DNA from: Prauserella flavalba
Lineage (GTDB): Bacteria; Actinomycetota; Actinomycetes; Mycobacteriales; Pseudonocardiaceae
DNA: 64,000 bases
NCBI RefSeq assembly: GCF_003202235.1
Contig: NZ_MASU01000007.1
Coordinates: 186,001-250,000 of the forward strand
Reading direction: 5' to 3'
Part shown: positions 32,313 to 41,210 of the stretch, piece after piece
How positions within the stretch are numbered: the stretch's first letter is position 1
Layout: the number at the start of each line of letters is the position of its first letter
Notes under the pieces: model-generated
Databases searched by the model: none
What the model was told of the DNA's origin: nothing
What the model saw: only the letters and a program-made list of their open reading frames with translations
Program-made: the position numbers and the translations under genes

Positions 32313-33161
32313 TCAGGCCTGGTTCTTCTGGCGCTCGGCCTCGACCCGCGCCTGGATCTCCTTCTGGACATCCGAGCCCGAGGACGCCGGTGCCGCCGAA
32401 CCGGACGACGCGGAGCCGTCGGTCACCTGTGCCACCGACTCGCCCTTCATCGACGCGCGGATCTGCTCGAGGCGGTTGTGCCCGGCCAGCTGCGTGGTGG
32501 AGTGCTGCACCTCGAGCATGCGGCCCTGCACGGAGTTCTGCGCGAGCTCCGCCGAGCCGAGTGCCGTGGTGTAGCGCTTCTCGATCTTGTCGCGGATCTC
32601 GTCGAGCGACGGCGTGTTGCCCGGGGCGGCCAGCTCGGTCATCTGCGTGAGCGAGGCCGACACCTGCTCCTGCATCTTCGCCTGCTCCAGCTGCGAGAGC
32701 AGCTTGGTGCGCTCGGCCAGCTTCTGCTGCAGCATCGAGGCGTTGCGCTCGACGGCCTGCTTGGCCTGCGCCGCCGCCTGCAGCGACTGGTCGTGCAGCG
32801 TCTTGAGGTCCTCGATGCTCTGCTCGGCGGTGACGAGCTGCGCGGCGAAGCCCTCGGCGGCGGTCTCGAACTCCTGCGCCTTCTGCTCGTCGCCCTTCGC
32901 GCGCGCCTCGTCGGCGAGCACGAGCGCCTGGCGGGTGGAGGCCTGCAGCTTCTCGACCTCTCCGAGCTGCCGGTTGAGCTTCATCTCCAGCTGCCGCTGG
33001 TTGCCGATCACCGAAGCCGCCTGCTGGGAGAGCGCCTGGTGGTTGCGCTGCGCCTCCTCGATGGCCTGCTGGATCTGCACCTTCGGGTCGGCGTACTCGT
33101 CAACCTTCGACGAGAACGCCGCCATGAGGTACTTCCAGAACTTCACGAAAGGGTTGGCCAT
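32313..33161 (-). CDS. pspA: Phage shock protein A (PspA/IM30)
   Basis: 282 residues, nearly all coiled coil: an amphipathic N-terminal helix ([22 protein letters not shown]) for membrane binding, then long heptad-rich helices (about 40-220). The C-terminal 60 residues are longer than E. coli PspA, Ser/Ala-rich, ending in a charged helix ([18 protein letters not shown]). PspA assembles on damaged membrane to hold the proton-motive force. The ATG at 33161 is chosen, with GGAGGAGA upstream. It follows the clgR gene after 200 bp, as in mycobacteria, but here the gap is long. Confidence 0.93.
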   Translation of the reverse strand: MANPFVKFWKYLMAAFSSKVDEYADPKVQIQQAIEEAQRNHQALSQQAASVIGNQRQLEMKLNRQLGEVEKLQASTRQALVLADEARAKGDEQKAQEFETAAEGFAAQLVTAEQSIEDLKTLHDQSLQAAAQAKQAVERNASMLQQKLAERTKLLSQLEQAKMQEQVSASLTQMTELAAPGNTPSLDEIRDKIEKRYTTALGSAELAQNSVQGRMLEVQHSTTQLAGHNRLEQIRASMKGESVAQVTDGSASSGSAAPASSGSDVQKEIQARVEAERQKNQA

Positions 33162-33361
33162 CTCCTCCGCCTGCCTTCTCACGTCCCACGGGCTGTTGAT
33201 CCGGTGCTGTCACCGTTCGCCGTGTTCTGGCAACGTGCGACCCCCGGTGTTGGGTTCCATCGTGTCAGGTCAACGGCCGTGGTTCCAGGCGACCCCGAGG
33301 GAATTCAGGGATGGCCCTGACCCGACCCGGAGCACCGTGCCGAGGCAGCCCGTTCCGCAGG

Positions 33362-33808
33362 TCACGCGGCGAGGACGGCCTTGGACTTCGGTGCGTGGAT
33401 CGTGGTCCGCAGCGTCGGGGAGAGCCGCAGGTCGGCGAGGTCGTTGCCGCCGACGTTCGCCACGATCCGGCCGCCCTCGAACCCGCTGTCCGAGGCCGAG
33501 GCCTTGGCCCCGGGGCGCTCCGCGCGCTCGGCGGGCTCCACCGGCTCGCCGACGGCGGCCGTGTCGACCTTGTCCAGCGCGGACACGTCCGCGGCCACGT
33601 TGTGCAGCAGCTCACCGAGCGGCAGGTCCAGCGCCTCGCAGATGGACGCGAGCAGCTCGCTCGACGCTTCCTTCTGGCCCCGCTCGACCTCGGAGAGGTA
33701 ACCGAGGCTGACCTTGGCGGCGCGGGAGATGTCGCGCAGCGTCCGGCGCTTGGTGGTGCGGGCATGACGGAGCCGATCACCGATCGCCTCGCGCAACAGC
33801 ACGGTCAT
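33362..33808 (-). CDS. clgR: HTH transcriptional regulator ClgR
   Basis: 148 residues. An XRE-type HTH at about 8-62 contains [20 protein letters not shown] and [20 protein letters not shown], the characteristic ClgR recognition sequence, followed by [16 protein letters not shown]. The C-terminus ends KAVLAA: an LAA-like end is the known ClpP degradation signal of ClgR. ClgR activates clp protease genes and, in mycobacteria, pspA. A candidate operator lies 74-84 bp before the start. Confidence 0.9.
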   Translation of the reverse strand: MTVLLREAIGDRLRHARTTKRRTLRDISRAAKVSLGYLSEVERGQKEASSELLASICEALDLPLGELLHNVAADVSALDKVDTAAVGEPVEPAERAERPGAKASASDSGFEGGRIVANVGGNDLADLRLSPTLRTTIHAPKSKAVLAA

Positions 33809-33881
33809 CACGCGCCTCCCTTCAGCTACTGACCACGTTACCGAGACCAGCCGACAGAACGCAGGTGTTGACACGTGCGTC

Positions 33882-33892
33882 CGCCAAGGGCG
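33882..33892. promoter_or_regulatory. Candidate ClgR box
   Basis: CGCCAAGGGCG on the plus strand (CGC-N5-GCG form), flanked by TTCG on its minus-strand left side, fits the recalled ClgR consensus of CGC and GCG half-sites. It lies 74 bp before the clgR start, suggesting autoregulation. Confidence 0.4.
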
Positions 33893-33902
33893 AACGCGTG
33901 GA

Positions 33903-34364
33903 TCACGCCAGTTGTTCCCCGAGCAGGTTCAGCGCGGCGGTCACCGACGCCCTCCGCACGGCGCCTCGGTCACCGGACATCCGCAGCGTACGCGCACCGA
34001 GCACCCCTTCGCCCGCCACGGCGAGGTGCACGGTTCCTGGCGCCACGCCGTCCTGCGGGTCCGGCCCGGCGACCCCGGTGAGCCCCAGGCCCCAGTCGGC
34101 ACCGCACCGTTCGCGCGCGCCGCGGGCGAGCTGGGCCGCGACCTCCGGGTGCACGGCGCCGTGCTCGGCCAGCAGGTCCGCGTCCACCCCGGCGAGTGTC
34201 CGCTTGAGGTCGGTGGCGTAGACGACCAGCCCGCCGCGCACGGCCGCGCTCGAACCCGGCACCTCGGTGAGCGTGGCGCACACCAGCCCCGCCGTCAGTG
34301 ACTCGGCGGTGGCGACGGTCTGCCCGCGCCGCACCAGCGCGGCGACCAGCTCTCGCGCCTCCAT
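33903..34364 (-). CDS. CinA C-terminal domain protein (nicotinamide-nucleotide amidase, PncC type)
   Basis: 153 residues, a stand-alone CinA-C domain. Motifs: [38 protein letters not shown] (catalytic Ser in ESLTAG), [21 protein letters not shown], and a C-terminal helix. It deamidates nicotinamide mononucleotide to nicotinate mononucleotide. The ATG overlaps the pgsA stop by one base (TGATG), so it is translationally coupled. The rimO-pgsA-cinA-clgR order is conserved in actinobacteria. Confidence 0.93.
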   Translation of the reverse strand: MEARELVAALVRRGQTVATAESLTAGLVCATLTEVPGSSAAVRGGLVVYATDLKRTLAGVDADLLAEHGAVHPEVAAQLARGARERCGADWGLGLTGVAGPDPQDGVAPGTVHLAVAGEGVLGARTLRMSGDRGAVRRASVTAALNLLGEQLA

Positions 34365-34999
34365 CAGCGCGAGCTCCCCGCCCGCAGCCGCAGCGCCCTG
34401 ACCACGTAGTCGAGGCCGGTGGCGACCGTGAGCACCAGCGCGACGCCCATGAGCGCCCAGCACACCGGGTCCGCCCACGCCCCGAGCGGCAGCAGGTAGG
34501 CGCCGATCGCGAGGCTCTGGGCCAGCGTCTTGGCCTTGCCGCCCCGGCTCGCCGGGATCACGCCGTGCCGGATGACCCAGAACCGCAGCAGCGTGATGCC
34601 GAGCTCGCGGACGGCGATGACGATCGTGACCCACCACGGCAGCTCCCCGAGCACGCTCAGTCCCACCAGCGCGGCACCGATGAGCGCCTTGTCGGCGATC
34701 GGGTCCGCGATCTTGCCGAAGTCGGTGATCAGGCTGTACTTGCGCGCGACCCAGCCGTCCACGCGGTCGGTGAGCGCGGCGACGGCGAACACACCCGTGG
34801 CGACATAGCGCCACGCCGGGTCGGTGCCGTCCGCCGTGAACAGCGCCAGGACGAACAGGGGGACGAGGACCAGCCGCGAGAGGGTCAGCAGGTTGGCGAC
34901 GTTGAGCGTCGGCACGTTCGCGACCCCTGGGGTGGACGCGACGTCGGCGACCCCGCCGACCTCGGTGTCCCGGTCGGCGCCGCCCGCCTCGGCACTCAC
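34364..34999 (-). CDS. pgsA: CDP-diacylglycerol-glycerol-3-phosphate 3-phosphatidyltransferase
   Basis: 211 residues. The CDP-alcohol phosphotransferase signature lies at about 82-104: D-x2-DG-x2-AR, then G-x3-D-x3-D (DRVDGWVAR with [10 protein letters not shown]). Five to six membrane helices follow the family layout. It makes phosphatidylglycerol phosphate from CDP-DAG in the membrane. A 30-residue polar N-terminal extension precedes the core. The GTG start overlaps the rimO stop (GTGA). Confidence 0.93.
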   Translation of the reverse strand: MSAEAGGADRDTEVGGVADVASTPGVANVPTLNVANLLTLSRLVLVPLFVLALFTADGTDPAWRYVATGVFAVAALTDRVDGWVARKYSLITDFGKIADPIADKALIGAALVGLSVLGELPWWVTIVIAVRELGITLLRFWVIRHGVIPASRGGKAKTLAQSLAIGAYLLPLGAWADPVCWALMGVALVLTVATGLDYVVRALRLRAGSSR

Positions 35000-36429
35000 G
35001 GCGCCCTGTCCGCGACCGGCTCGAGCGGGCGGACGATCAGGTCGACGCCCGCGCTGTCCACCACCTCGCAGCGCAGCAGCTCGCCCGCCTTGCAGCTGTC
35101 CGCATCCAGCACAACGCACTCGCCGTCCACCTCGGGCGCCTGGTGCGCGGCGCGGCCGGTGACCTCGTCTCCGACGGACTCGACCAGCACCTCGACGACC
35201 GTGCCGATCCGGTCCTCGGCACGCTGGGCGGTGAGCTCCTCGACGAGCGCGGACACCCGGCCGACGCGCTCGGCGATGGTGGCCTCGTCGAGCTTGCCGT
35301 CGAAGCCCTCGGCCTCGGTGCCGTCCTCGTCGGAGTAGCCGAACACGCCCACGGCGTCGAGCCGCGCGCCGGTGAGGAAGCGCTCCAGCTCGGCGACGTC
35401 GGCCTCGGTCTCGCCGGGGAAGCCGACGATCACGTTGGTGCGGATGCCCGCCTCGGGCGCGTACTCGCGGATCTGGTCCACGAGCGCGAGGAACGCGTCG
35501 GTGGAGCCGAACCGCCGCATGCGGCGCAGCACGGCCTCGCTGGAGTGCTGGAAGGACAGGTCGAAGTAGTCGGCTACACCCGGCGTGGTCGCGATGACCT
35601 TCACCAGGTCGGGTCGGGTCTCGGCGGGCTGCAGGTACGACACCCGCACGCGGTCGATGCCCTCGACGGCGGCCAGCCGGGGCAGCAGGCCCTCCAGAGC
35701 ACGCGTGCCGCCGAGCTCGCGGCCGAGGTCCTTGCCGTAGGACGTGGAGTTCTCGCTGACGAGGAACAGCTCCCGCGCGCCCTGGGTGGCGAGCCACTCG
35801 GCCTCGGCAACGATCTCGTCGGGGTGGCGGGACACGAAGGAGCCGCGGAACGACGGGATGGCGCAGAACGAGCAGCGCCGGTCGCAACCGGAGGCGATCT
35901 TCAGCGCGGCCACCGGCGAGTCGTCGAGCCGGGAGCGCAGCACGCGCGGGCCCCAGCCGGCATGGCCGGGCACGGCGACCTGCTCGGCCGCGGCGGGGCG
36001 CTCGACGGGGCTGATCGGCAGCAGCGTCCTGCGGTCGGCGGGCGTGTGCGAGGCGATCGAGCGGCCCTCGGCGATGTCGGCGAGGCGCTCCGCCAGATGC
36101 GGGTAGTGGTCGAAGCCGAGCACCGCGTCCGCCTCGGGCAGGTTGTCCGCCAGCTCGCGGCCGTAGCGTTCGGCCATGCAGCCGACCGCCACCACCTTGG
36201 CGCCCGTGTCCGCCGCCGCGAGCAGGGTGTCCACCGAGTCCTTCTTCGCCGCCTCCACGAAGCCGCACGTGTTGACCACGACCACGTCGCTGGCCTCGGG
36301 CTCGGCGGAAAGCTCCCAGCCGCCCGCGGCGAGCCTGCCCGCGAGCTCCTCGGAATCGACCTCGTTGCGAGCGCAGCCGAGGGTCAGCAGAGAGACGCGG
36401 CGGCCAGGCGAGGAATCAGCGGAAGACAC
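34996..36429 (-). CDS. rimO: Ribosomal protein S12 methylthiotransferase RimO
   Basis: 477 residues. N-terminal MTTase cysteines are in [27 protein letters not shown] and [11 protein letters not shown]; the radical-SAM cluster is [17 protein letters not shown] at about 185-200; the C-terminal TRAM domain (about 400-460) is present. It methylthiolates Asp of ribosomal protein S12. The start is a GTG with TACCCT 6 nt upstream, indicating a leaderless mRNA. It is the first gene of the rimO-pgsA-cinA operon and divergent from argA. Confidence 0.95.
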   Translation of the reverse strand: MSSADSSPGRRVSLLTLGCARNEVDSEELAGRLAAGGWELSAEPEASDVVVVNTCGFVEAAKKDSVDTLLAAADTGAKVVAVGCMAERYGRELADNLPEADAVLGFDHYPHLAERLADIAEGRSIASHTPADRRTLLPISPVERPAAAEQVAVPGHAGWGPRVLRSRLDDSPVAALKIASGCDRRCSFCAIPSFRGSFVSRHPDEIVAEAEWLATQGARELFLVSENSTSYGKDLGRELGGTRALEGLLPRLAAVEGIDRVRVSYLQPAETRPDLVKVIATTPGVADYFDLSFQHSSEAVLRRMRRFGSTDAFLALVDQIREYAPEAGIRTNVIVGFPGETEADVAELERFLTGARLDAVGVFGYSDEDGTEAEGFDGKLDEATIAERVGRVSALVEELTAQRAEDRIGTVVEVLVESVGDEVTGRAAHQAPEVDGECVVLDADSCKAGELLRCEVVDSAGVDLIVRPLEPVADRAP

Positions 36430-36433
36430 CCGA

Positions 36434-36485
36434 CCAGGGTAACGAGGAGACCCTGGTCGGTGGTGCGGAGCCCGCCCGCTAGCGT
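36434..36485. promoter_or_regulatory. Divergent leaderless promoters of rimO and argA with inverted repeat
   Basis: rimO: TACCCT on the minus strand (36436-36441), 6 nt before its GTG. argA: TAGCGT (36480-36485), 7 nt before its GTG. An 8-bp inverted repeat, ACCAGGGT (36434-36441) and ACCCTGGT (36450-36457), covers the rimO -10. Confidence 0.5.
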
Positions 36486-36492
36486 CTGGAGG

Positions 36493-37008
36493 GTGGAGTC
36501 ACCGCTCATTCGCCGCGCGCGCGTCGCGGACGTTCGCAAGATCAAGGCGCTGGTCGACTCCGACGCGGGCAAGGTGCTCCTCGAGAAGGAGCTCGTGACC
36601 CTCTACGAGGACATGCAGGAGTTCTGGGTCGCCGAGCTGGCGGGCGAGATCGTCGGCTGCGGTGCCCTGCACGTGCTGTGGGAGGACCTCGCCGAGATCC
36701 GCACCGTCGCCGTGGAGCGCTCGATGCGGGGCAGGGGCATCGGTCACCTGCTCGTCGGCAGGCTCGTGGAGCTGGCCCGCGACCTGGGCGTTCCCCGGAT
36801 CTTCGTACTGACGTTCGAGACGGAGTTCTTCGCCAGGCACGGGTTCAGGGAGATCCACGGCACGCCCGTCCCGCGCGAGGTGTACGAGGAGATGCGCCGC
36901 TCGCTCGACACCGGCGTCGCGGAGTTCCTCGACCTGCCGTTCGTCAAGCCCAACACCCTCGGCAACACCCGCATGCTCCTGGACCTGACCGCGCCCACCG
37001 GTGCGTAG
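36493..37008 (+). CDS. argA: Amino-acid N-acetyltransferase (ArgA-like GNAT)
   Basis: 171 residues, a single GNAT domain. [17 protein letters not shown] starts the fold, [38 protein letters not shown] holds motif A (RGRGIG), and [27 protein letters not shown] is typical of the short ArgA type (Rv2747), which acetylates glutamate at the start of arginine synthesis. Its position next to the rimO/ftsK block matches Rv2747, next to ftsK (Rv2748c), in M. tuberculosis. Confidence 0.85.
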   Translation: MESPLIRRARVADVRKIKALVDSDAGKVLLEKELVTLYEDMQEFWVAELAGEIVGCGALHVLWEDLAEIRTVAVERSMRGRGIGHLLVGRLVELARDLGVPRIFVLTFETEFFARHGFREIHGTPVPREVYEEMRRSLDTGVAEFLDLPFVKPNTLGNTRMLLDLTAPTGA

Positions 37009-37114
37009 TCGGTAATTCACCCACTGTTCCCACCTTCGGAGGTGGTGGCGGTTACCCACGGCGCCCGAAGCTGATCAAGCCCGTTTCGTGCCTGATCAGC
37101 GAGGGAGCCCCGCC

Positions 37115-37555
37115 TTGGCCACGTCAGTCCTGCGCCGCACACTCCGTGGCGCCGTCGGATCCACCGCCGTCGCCGCCGCCCTGTTCGTCGGCGCGGGGAC
37201 GGCTCCCGCCGTCGACGTCCAGGAGGTGACCGACGAGTACCTGTTCGAGCTGTCCCTGTCGCAGTTCGGCACCACACGCGCCACGGCGCCGTACGCCGAC
37301 GTGCTCGACTGGTCCTCGGACGCGTGCTCGTGGTCGCCGGACCGGCCGCTGGGCTACGACTTCACCCCCGCCTGCCACCGGCACGACTTCGGCTACCGCA
37401 ACTACAAGAAGCAGAGCCGCTTCACCGAGGCCAACCGCAAGGCGATCGACGACAACTTCTACAGCGACATGAAGACGGTCTGCGCGGGCCGCTGGCAGTG
37501 CGACGGCGCCGCCTGGACGTACTACCAGGCGGTCCGCCAGTTCGGCGCCAGCTGA
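37115..37555 (+). CDS. Secreted prokaryotic phospholipase A2
   Basis: 146 residues from a TTG with GGGAG 7 nt upstream; a GTG at 37088 is the alternative. A signal peptide (VLRRTLRGAVGSTAVAAALFVGAGTAPA) is probably cut after residue 33 or so. The mature part has the PLA2 active-site helix: CSWSPDRPLGYDFTPACHRHDFGYRN, with His-Asp catalytic dyad HRHDFGY, and four cysteines suited to two disulfides (also VCAGRWQCDG). It hydrolyses the sn-2 ester of phospholipids outside the cell. Similar enzymes are known from Streptomyces. Confidence 0.88.
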   Translation: MATSVLRRTLRGAVGSTAVAAALFVGAGTAPAVDVQEVTDEYLFELSLSQFGTTRATAPYADVLDWSSDACSWSPDRPLGYDFTPACHRHDFGYRNYKKQSRFTEANRKAIDDNFYSDMKTVCAGRWQCDGAAWTYYQAVRQFGAS

Positions 37556-37566
37556 GCACCCCGTCC

Positions 37567-37619
37567 GCAGTGAAGGCCACCATGCCTGCGTTCAACGCAG
37601 TGAAGGTGGCCTTCACTGC
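37567..37619. repeat. Dispersed inverted repeat, copy 3; bidirectional terminator
   Basis: 24-nt arms (37567-37590 with 37596-37619): the outer 15 bp (GCAGTGAAGGCCACC) pair perfectly, and the inner part has three mismatches. The loop is TTCAA. It is 11 bp after the phospholipase stop and faces the convergent ftsK gene. Confidence 0.8.
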
Positions 37620-37713
37620 AGTCAGGTGGCCTTGCATTCTCCGCGTCGCCCAACCCCGCGGCCAGGGCTCCTCACCGCAGCGGGGTGCTGCTCCTCGCAG
37701 CAGGGTGCTCCGG

Positions 37714-40218
37714 CTAGTCCAGGTCCTCGTCGTCGCCCGCGCCGGGGTCGCCGCCGCGGATGAGGGCGAGCGTGCCGGGCAGGTCCTCGGGCTTGACGAG
37801 CACGTCACGCGCCTTCGAGCCCTCCGAGGGGCCCACCACTCCCCTGGTCTCCAGCAGGTCCATGAGCCTGCCCGCCTTGGCGAAACCGACGCGCAGCTTG
37901 CGCTGCAGCATCGAGGTGGACCCGAACTGCGAGGTGACCACCAGCTCGGCGGCCTGCAGGAGTACGTCGAGGTCGTCACCGATGTCGGCGTCGATCTCCT
38001 TCTTCTCGCCCGCCTTCGCCGCGGTGACGCCGTCGGTGTACTCGGGCTCCGCCTGCTCCTTCGTGAAGTTGACGATCGCCGCGATCTCCTCGTCGCTGAC
38101 GAACGAGCCCTGCACGCGCGTCGGCTTGCCCGCACCCATCGGCAGGTACAGCGCGTCGCCCATGCCGATGAGCTTTTCGGCGCCTGGCTGGTCGAGGATC
38201 ACGCGCGAGTCGGTGAGTGACGACGTGGCGAACGCCAGCCGCGACGGCACGTTGGTCTTGATGAGGCCGGTGACGACGTCCACCGACGGCCGCTGCGTGG
38301 CGAGCACCAGGTGGATCCCGGCGGCACGCGCCTTCTGGGTGATGCGCACGATCGCGTCCTCGACGTCGCGTGGCGCGGTCATCATGAGGTCGGCGAGCTC
38401 GTCGACGATCGCCATGATGTACGGGTAGGGCCGGTACTCGCGCTCGCTGCCAGGTGGCGCGGTGATCTCGCCGGAGCGCACCTTCTTGTTGAAGTCGTCG
38501 ATGTGGCGCACCCGGTTGGCCTGCATGTCCTGGTAGCGCTGCTCCATCTCCTCCACGAGCCAGGCCAGCGCGGCGGCGGCCTTCTTCGGCTGCGTGATGA
38601 TGGGCGTGATGAGGTGCGGGATGCCCTCGTACGGCGTCAGCTCCACCATCTTCGGGTCGATGAGGATCATCCGGCACTCGTCCGGCGTCGCGCGCGCGAG
38701 CAACGACACGAGCATGGAGTTGACGAAGCTCGACTTACCGGAACCGGTGGAGCCCGCCACGAGCAGGTGCGGCATCTTCGTCAGGTTCGCGGTGACGAAG
38801 TGGCCCTCGATGTCCTTGCCGAGCCCGATCACCATCGGGTGATCGTCCTTGGCGGCCTTGGCCGAACGGAGCACGTCGCCGAGGCGCACCATCTCGCGGT
38901 CGGAGTTGGGCACCTCGATGCCGACGGCCGACTTGCCGGGGATCGGCGCGAGCAGGCGCACGTTGTCGGTCGCGACGGCGTAGGCGATGTTCTTGGTGAG
39001 CGCGGTGATCTTCTCGACCTTGACGCCTGGGCCGAGTTCCACCTCGTAACGCGTCACCGTGGGGCCACGGGTGAACCCCGTGACCTGAGCGTCCACATTG
39101 AACTGTTCGAGTACGCCGGTGATCGCTTCGATCATGGCGTCGTTGGCCTTGCTGCGGGCCTTCGGAGCATCGCCGAGCGTCAGCAGCTCCGGCGAGGGCA
39201 GCGTGTAGTCGCCCTCGACGGTGCGGGTCACGGTGAGCGCGGTCTGCTCGGGCTTGCTCCGTGGCTTGCGTTCGGGCACCTCGGCGGGCTTGGGCTTCGG
39301 CGCGGGTTCCGGGACGGGCGCGGCGGCGAGGTCGTCGAACAGGCTCGGGTCCTCGGCACTCGTGTCCGCGCTCGCCTGGCGGCGCCGTGAGGGCTTGCGC
39401 AGCCGCACCGACGTGGGGTCGGCCTCGGCCACCGGATCGTGCCGGGACTGCCCTTCCTCCTCGTCCTCGAGGTCGGCGGGGTCGACGCCCCACTCGCGCA
39501 GGCGGCGCGGGATCTCGCGGACGGGGGTCGCGGTGAACACGAGCACGCCGAACGCGAGTGTGAGGATCAGCAGCGGCACGGCCACCCAGATCGTCACGCC
39601 GCGGGCCAGCAGGTCGCCAGAGAACCAGCCGAGCCAGCCGCCCGCGTACATCTGGTCGGCGTGCTCCTGCGGCCGGGCGTTGAACAGGTGCAGCAGCCCG
39701 AGGATCGACAGGGTCACCAGGAGCGTGCCGACGACCATCCTCGGCCGGGTCTCCGGTTTGGCCTCGGAACGCATCAGCGCCACGGCGGCCACGACGAGCG
39801 CGAGCGGTACCGCGACGGCACCGGCGCCGAAGATGCTGCGCATGCCGACGGTGACCCATTCGCCGATGGGCCCGGCCGCCCGCCAGAAGACGCCGACCGC
39901 GGTGATGAGACCGAGCGCGATCAGGCCGAGCGCGAGGCCGTCCCTGCGGTGCTCGGGTTCCAGCTCCCGCGTACGGCCGACCGCGCGGGCGAGGCCGCCG
40001 ACGCCCTTGGCGAGGAGGTTCCAGCCGCCCCGGACGGTCTTCGCGAAGGCACCACCGGAGGAGCCCCTGCTCCTGCGGGGTGGCGGCTTGCGGACGGAGG
40101 GGCGCGACGAGCGCGACGAGGACGACGGCCGCGACCGGCTCGCGCCCTTCGCGGACGCCTTGCCTTTGCTGCCGCCACGTGCGGTGCTTCTCCCCTTTGT
40201 CACCGACCCGCTCGCCAT
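37714..40218 (-). CDS. ftsK: DNA translocase FtsK/SpoIIIE
   Basis: 834 residues from the ATG at 40218 (TACCGT 6 nt upstream). A basic, Ser/Lys-rich N-terminus is followed by four membrane helices (about 85-245), a charged linker, then the motor: Walker A VAGSTGSGKSSFVNSML (about 490), Walker B YIMAIVDELADLMM, and a C-terminal winged-helix gamma domain (LLQAAELVVTSQFGSTSMLQR) that reads KOPS-like polarity sites. It pumps chromosome termini through the septum. The end is 95 bp from the dispersed repeat shared with the phospholipase gene. Confidence 0.95.
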   Translation of the reverse strand: MASGSVTKGRSTARGGSKGKASAKGASRSRPSSSSRSSRPSVRKPPPRRSRGSSGGAFAKTVRGGWNLLAKGVGGLARAVGRTRELEPEHRRDGLALGLIALGLITAVGVFWRAAGPIGEWVTVGMRSIFGAGAVAVPLALVVAAVALMRSEAKPETRPRMVVGTLLVTLSILGLLHLFNARPQEHADQMYAGGWLGWFSGDLLARGVTIWVAVPLLILTLAFGVLVFTATPVREIPRRLREWGVDPADLEDEEEGQSRHDPVAEADPTSVRLRKPSRRRQASADTSAEDPSLFDDLAAAPVPEPAPKPKPAEVPERKPRSKPEQTALTVTRTVEGDYTLPSPELLTLGDAPKARSKANDAMIEAITGVLEQFNVDAQVTGFTRGPTVTRYEVELGPGVKVEKITALTKNIAYAVATDNVRLLAPIPGKSAVGIEVPNSDREMVRLGDVLRSAKAAKDDHPMVIGLGKDIEGHFVTANLTKMPHLLVAGSTGSGKSSFVNSMLVSLLARATPDECRMILIDPKMVELTPYEGIPHLITPIITQPKKAAAALAWLVEEMEQRYQDMQANRVRHIDDFNKKVRSGEITAPPGSEREYRPYPYIMAIVDELADLMMTAPRDVEDAIVRITQKARAAGIHLVLATQRPSVDVVTGLIKTNVPSRLAFATSSLTDSRVILDQPGAEKLIGMGDALYLPMGAGKPTRVQGSFVSDEEIAAIVNFTKEQAEPEYTDGVTAAKAGEKKEIDADIGDDLDVLLQAAELVVTSQFGSTSMLQRKLRVGFAKAGRLMDLLETRGVVGPSEGSKARDVLVKPEDLPGTLALIRGGDPGAGDDEDLD

Positions 40219-40224
40219 GTCTCT

Positions 40225-40230
40225 ACGGTA
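40225..40230 (-). promoter_or_regulatory. Leaderless -10 hexamer (TACCGT) for ftsK
   Basis: TACCGT lies 6 nt before the ATG at 40218. Confidence 0.5.
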
Positions 40231-40335
40231 ACCGCCACGCCACGGCAATCACATGCGCCACTCACGCCACCCGCGAAACATTTCGGGCGAGAGGCGCTCG
40301 CGACCACCTGTCACACCCGTGACATCCTTCACCCC

Positions 40336-41169
40336 ATGGTGGCGCTGGACCCCGAGGAGAACACGACGACACGCCCCGAGCGCGACGGCGAGACGCCGGC
40401 GATCTGGCGGGCCATGCTCGCCATCGACCAGCGCGTGGTCCGGCTGGCCGGCAAGCTGCGCGTGACCGGTGCCGTGCCCCGCTCCCTGCGCGGCAGGCCG
40501 CTGCTCATGGCGGCGAACCACATCGGCACCTTCGACGCGTTCGTGCTCATGGCCGCGTGCAGGCGCATCGGCATCGCGCCCCGGTTCCTGCTCGCGGGCG
40601 GGCTGCTGGACGCGCCGGTGCTGGGCCCCGCGCTCAAGGCCAGCGGTCACCTGCGCGTGGACCGGGGCTCGGCGTCGGCGCTCGAGCAGTTCGGGCACGC
40701 CGTCGAGGCCATGCGCACCACGCGCGCGCCGATCATCGTCTACCCCGAAGGCCGCATCAGCCGCGATCGCGGCCTGTGGCCGGAGCGCGGCAAGACCGGG
40801 GCCGCCCGGCTCGCGCTCGCCGCGGGGGTGCCCGTGGTCCCGATCAGCCAATGGGGGGCGCACGAAGCCGTGTACTGGGGCACCGAACGGGTCGACGGCA
40901 TCCCGGACCTCGCGCCGTACCTGCGGTCCGGCCTCACCTCGCCGCTGCGCAGGCCGACGTTCAAGGTCCATTTCGGCGCGCCCGTGGACCTCTCGGAGTT
41001 CTCGGCGAGCAGGGCCGGGGACGCCGTGAAGGCCCACGCGGCGATCATGCGGGCCATCACCGACGGCCTCGTGCCCCTGCGCCGCGACGAGCCGGACGTC
41101 CCGCGGTTCTTCGACCCCACGCGGCCCACCGACACGCGCAGCCCGTGGCGGCCGTCACCGACCCCGTAA
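40336..41169 (+). CDS. 1-acyl-sn-glycerol-3-phosphate acyltransferase (PlsC-like)
   Basis: 277 residues. The acyltransferase motif I NHIGTFDAF is at about 59-67, APRFLLAGGLLDAPVLG follows, motif III is IIVYPEGRISRDRGLWPERGKTGAARLAL (about 133-160), and VPVVPISQWGAHEAV comes after it. It transfers an acyl chain to lysophosphatidic acid or a related acceptor at the membrane. The C-terminal 60 residues are Arg/Pro-rich. The gene is divergent from ftsK. Confidence 0.9.
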   Translation: MVALDPEENTTTRPERDGETPAIWRAMLAIDQRVVRLAGKLRVTGAVPRSLRGRPLLMAANHIGTFDAFVLMAACRRIGIAPRFLLAGGLLDAPVLGPALKASGHLRVDRGSASALEQFGHAVEAMRTTRAPIIVYPEGRISRDRGLWPERGKTGAARLALAAGVPVVPISQWGAHEAVYWGTERVDGIPDLAPYLRSGLTSPLRRPTFKVHFGAPVDLSEFSASRAGDAVKAHAAIMRAITDGLVPLRRDEPDVPRFFDPTRPTDTRSPWRPSPTP

Positions 41170-41198
41170 ATCGGGCGAGAACTGTCGGTTCCGGGCCC

Positions 41199-41204
41199 TA
41201 GAGT
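41199..41204 (+). promoter_or_regulatory. Leaderless -10 hexamer (TAGAGT) for the EamA gene
   Basis: TAGAGT lies 6 nt before the GTG at 41211. Confidence 0.5.
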
Positions 41205-41210
41205 CCGGGT

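Noticed and set aside
37021-37080. CTTCGG ... CCGAAG symmetry upstream of the phospholipase gene
   Set aside because: Only a short imperfect pairing with a long loop; no stronger than chance in GC-rich DNA.
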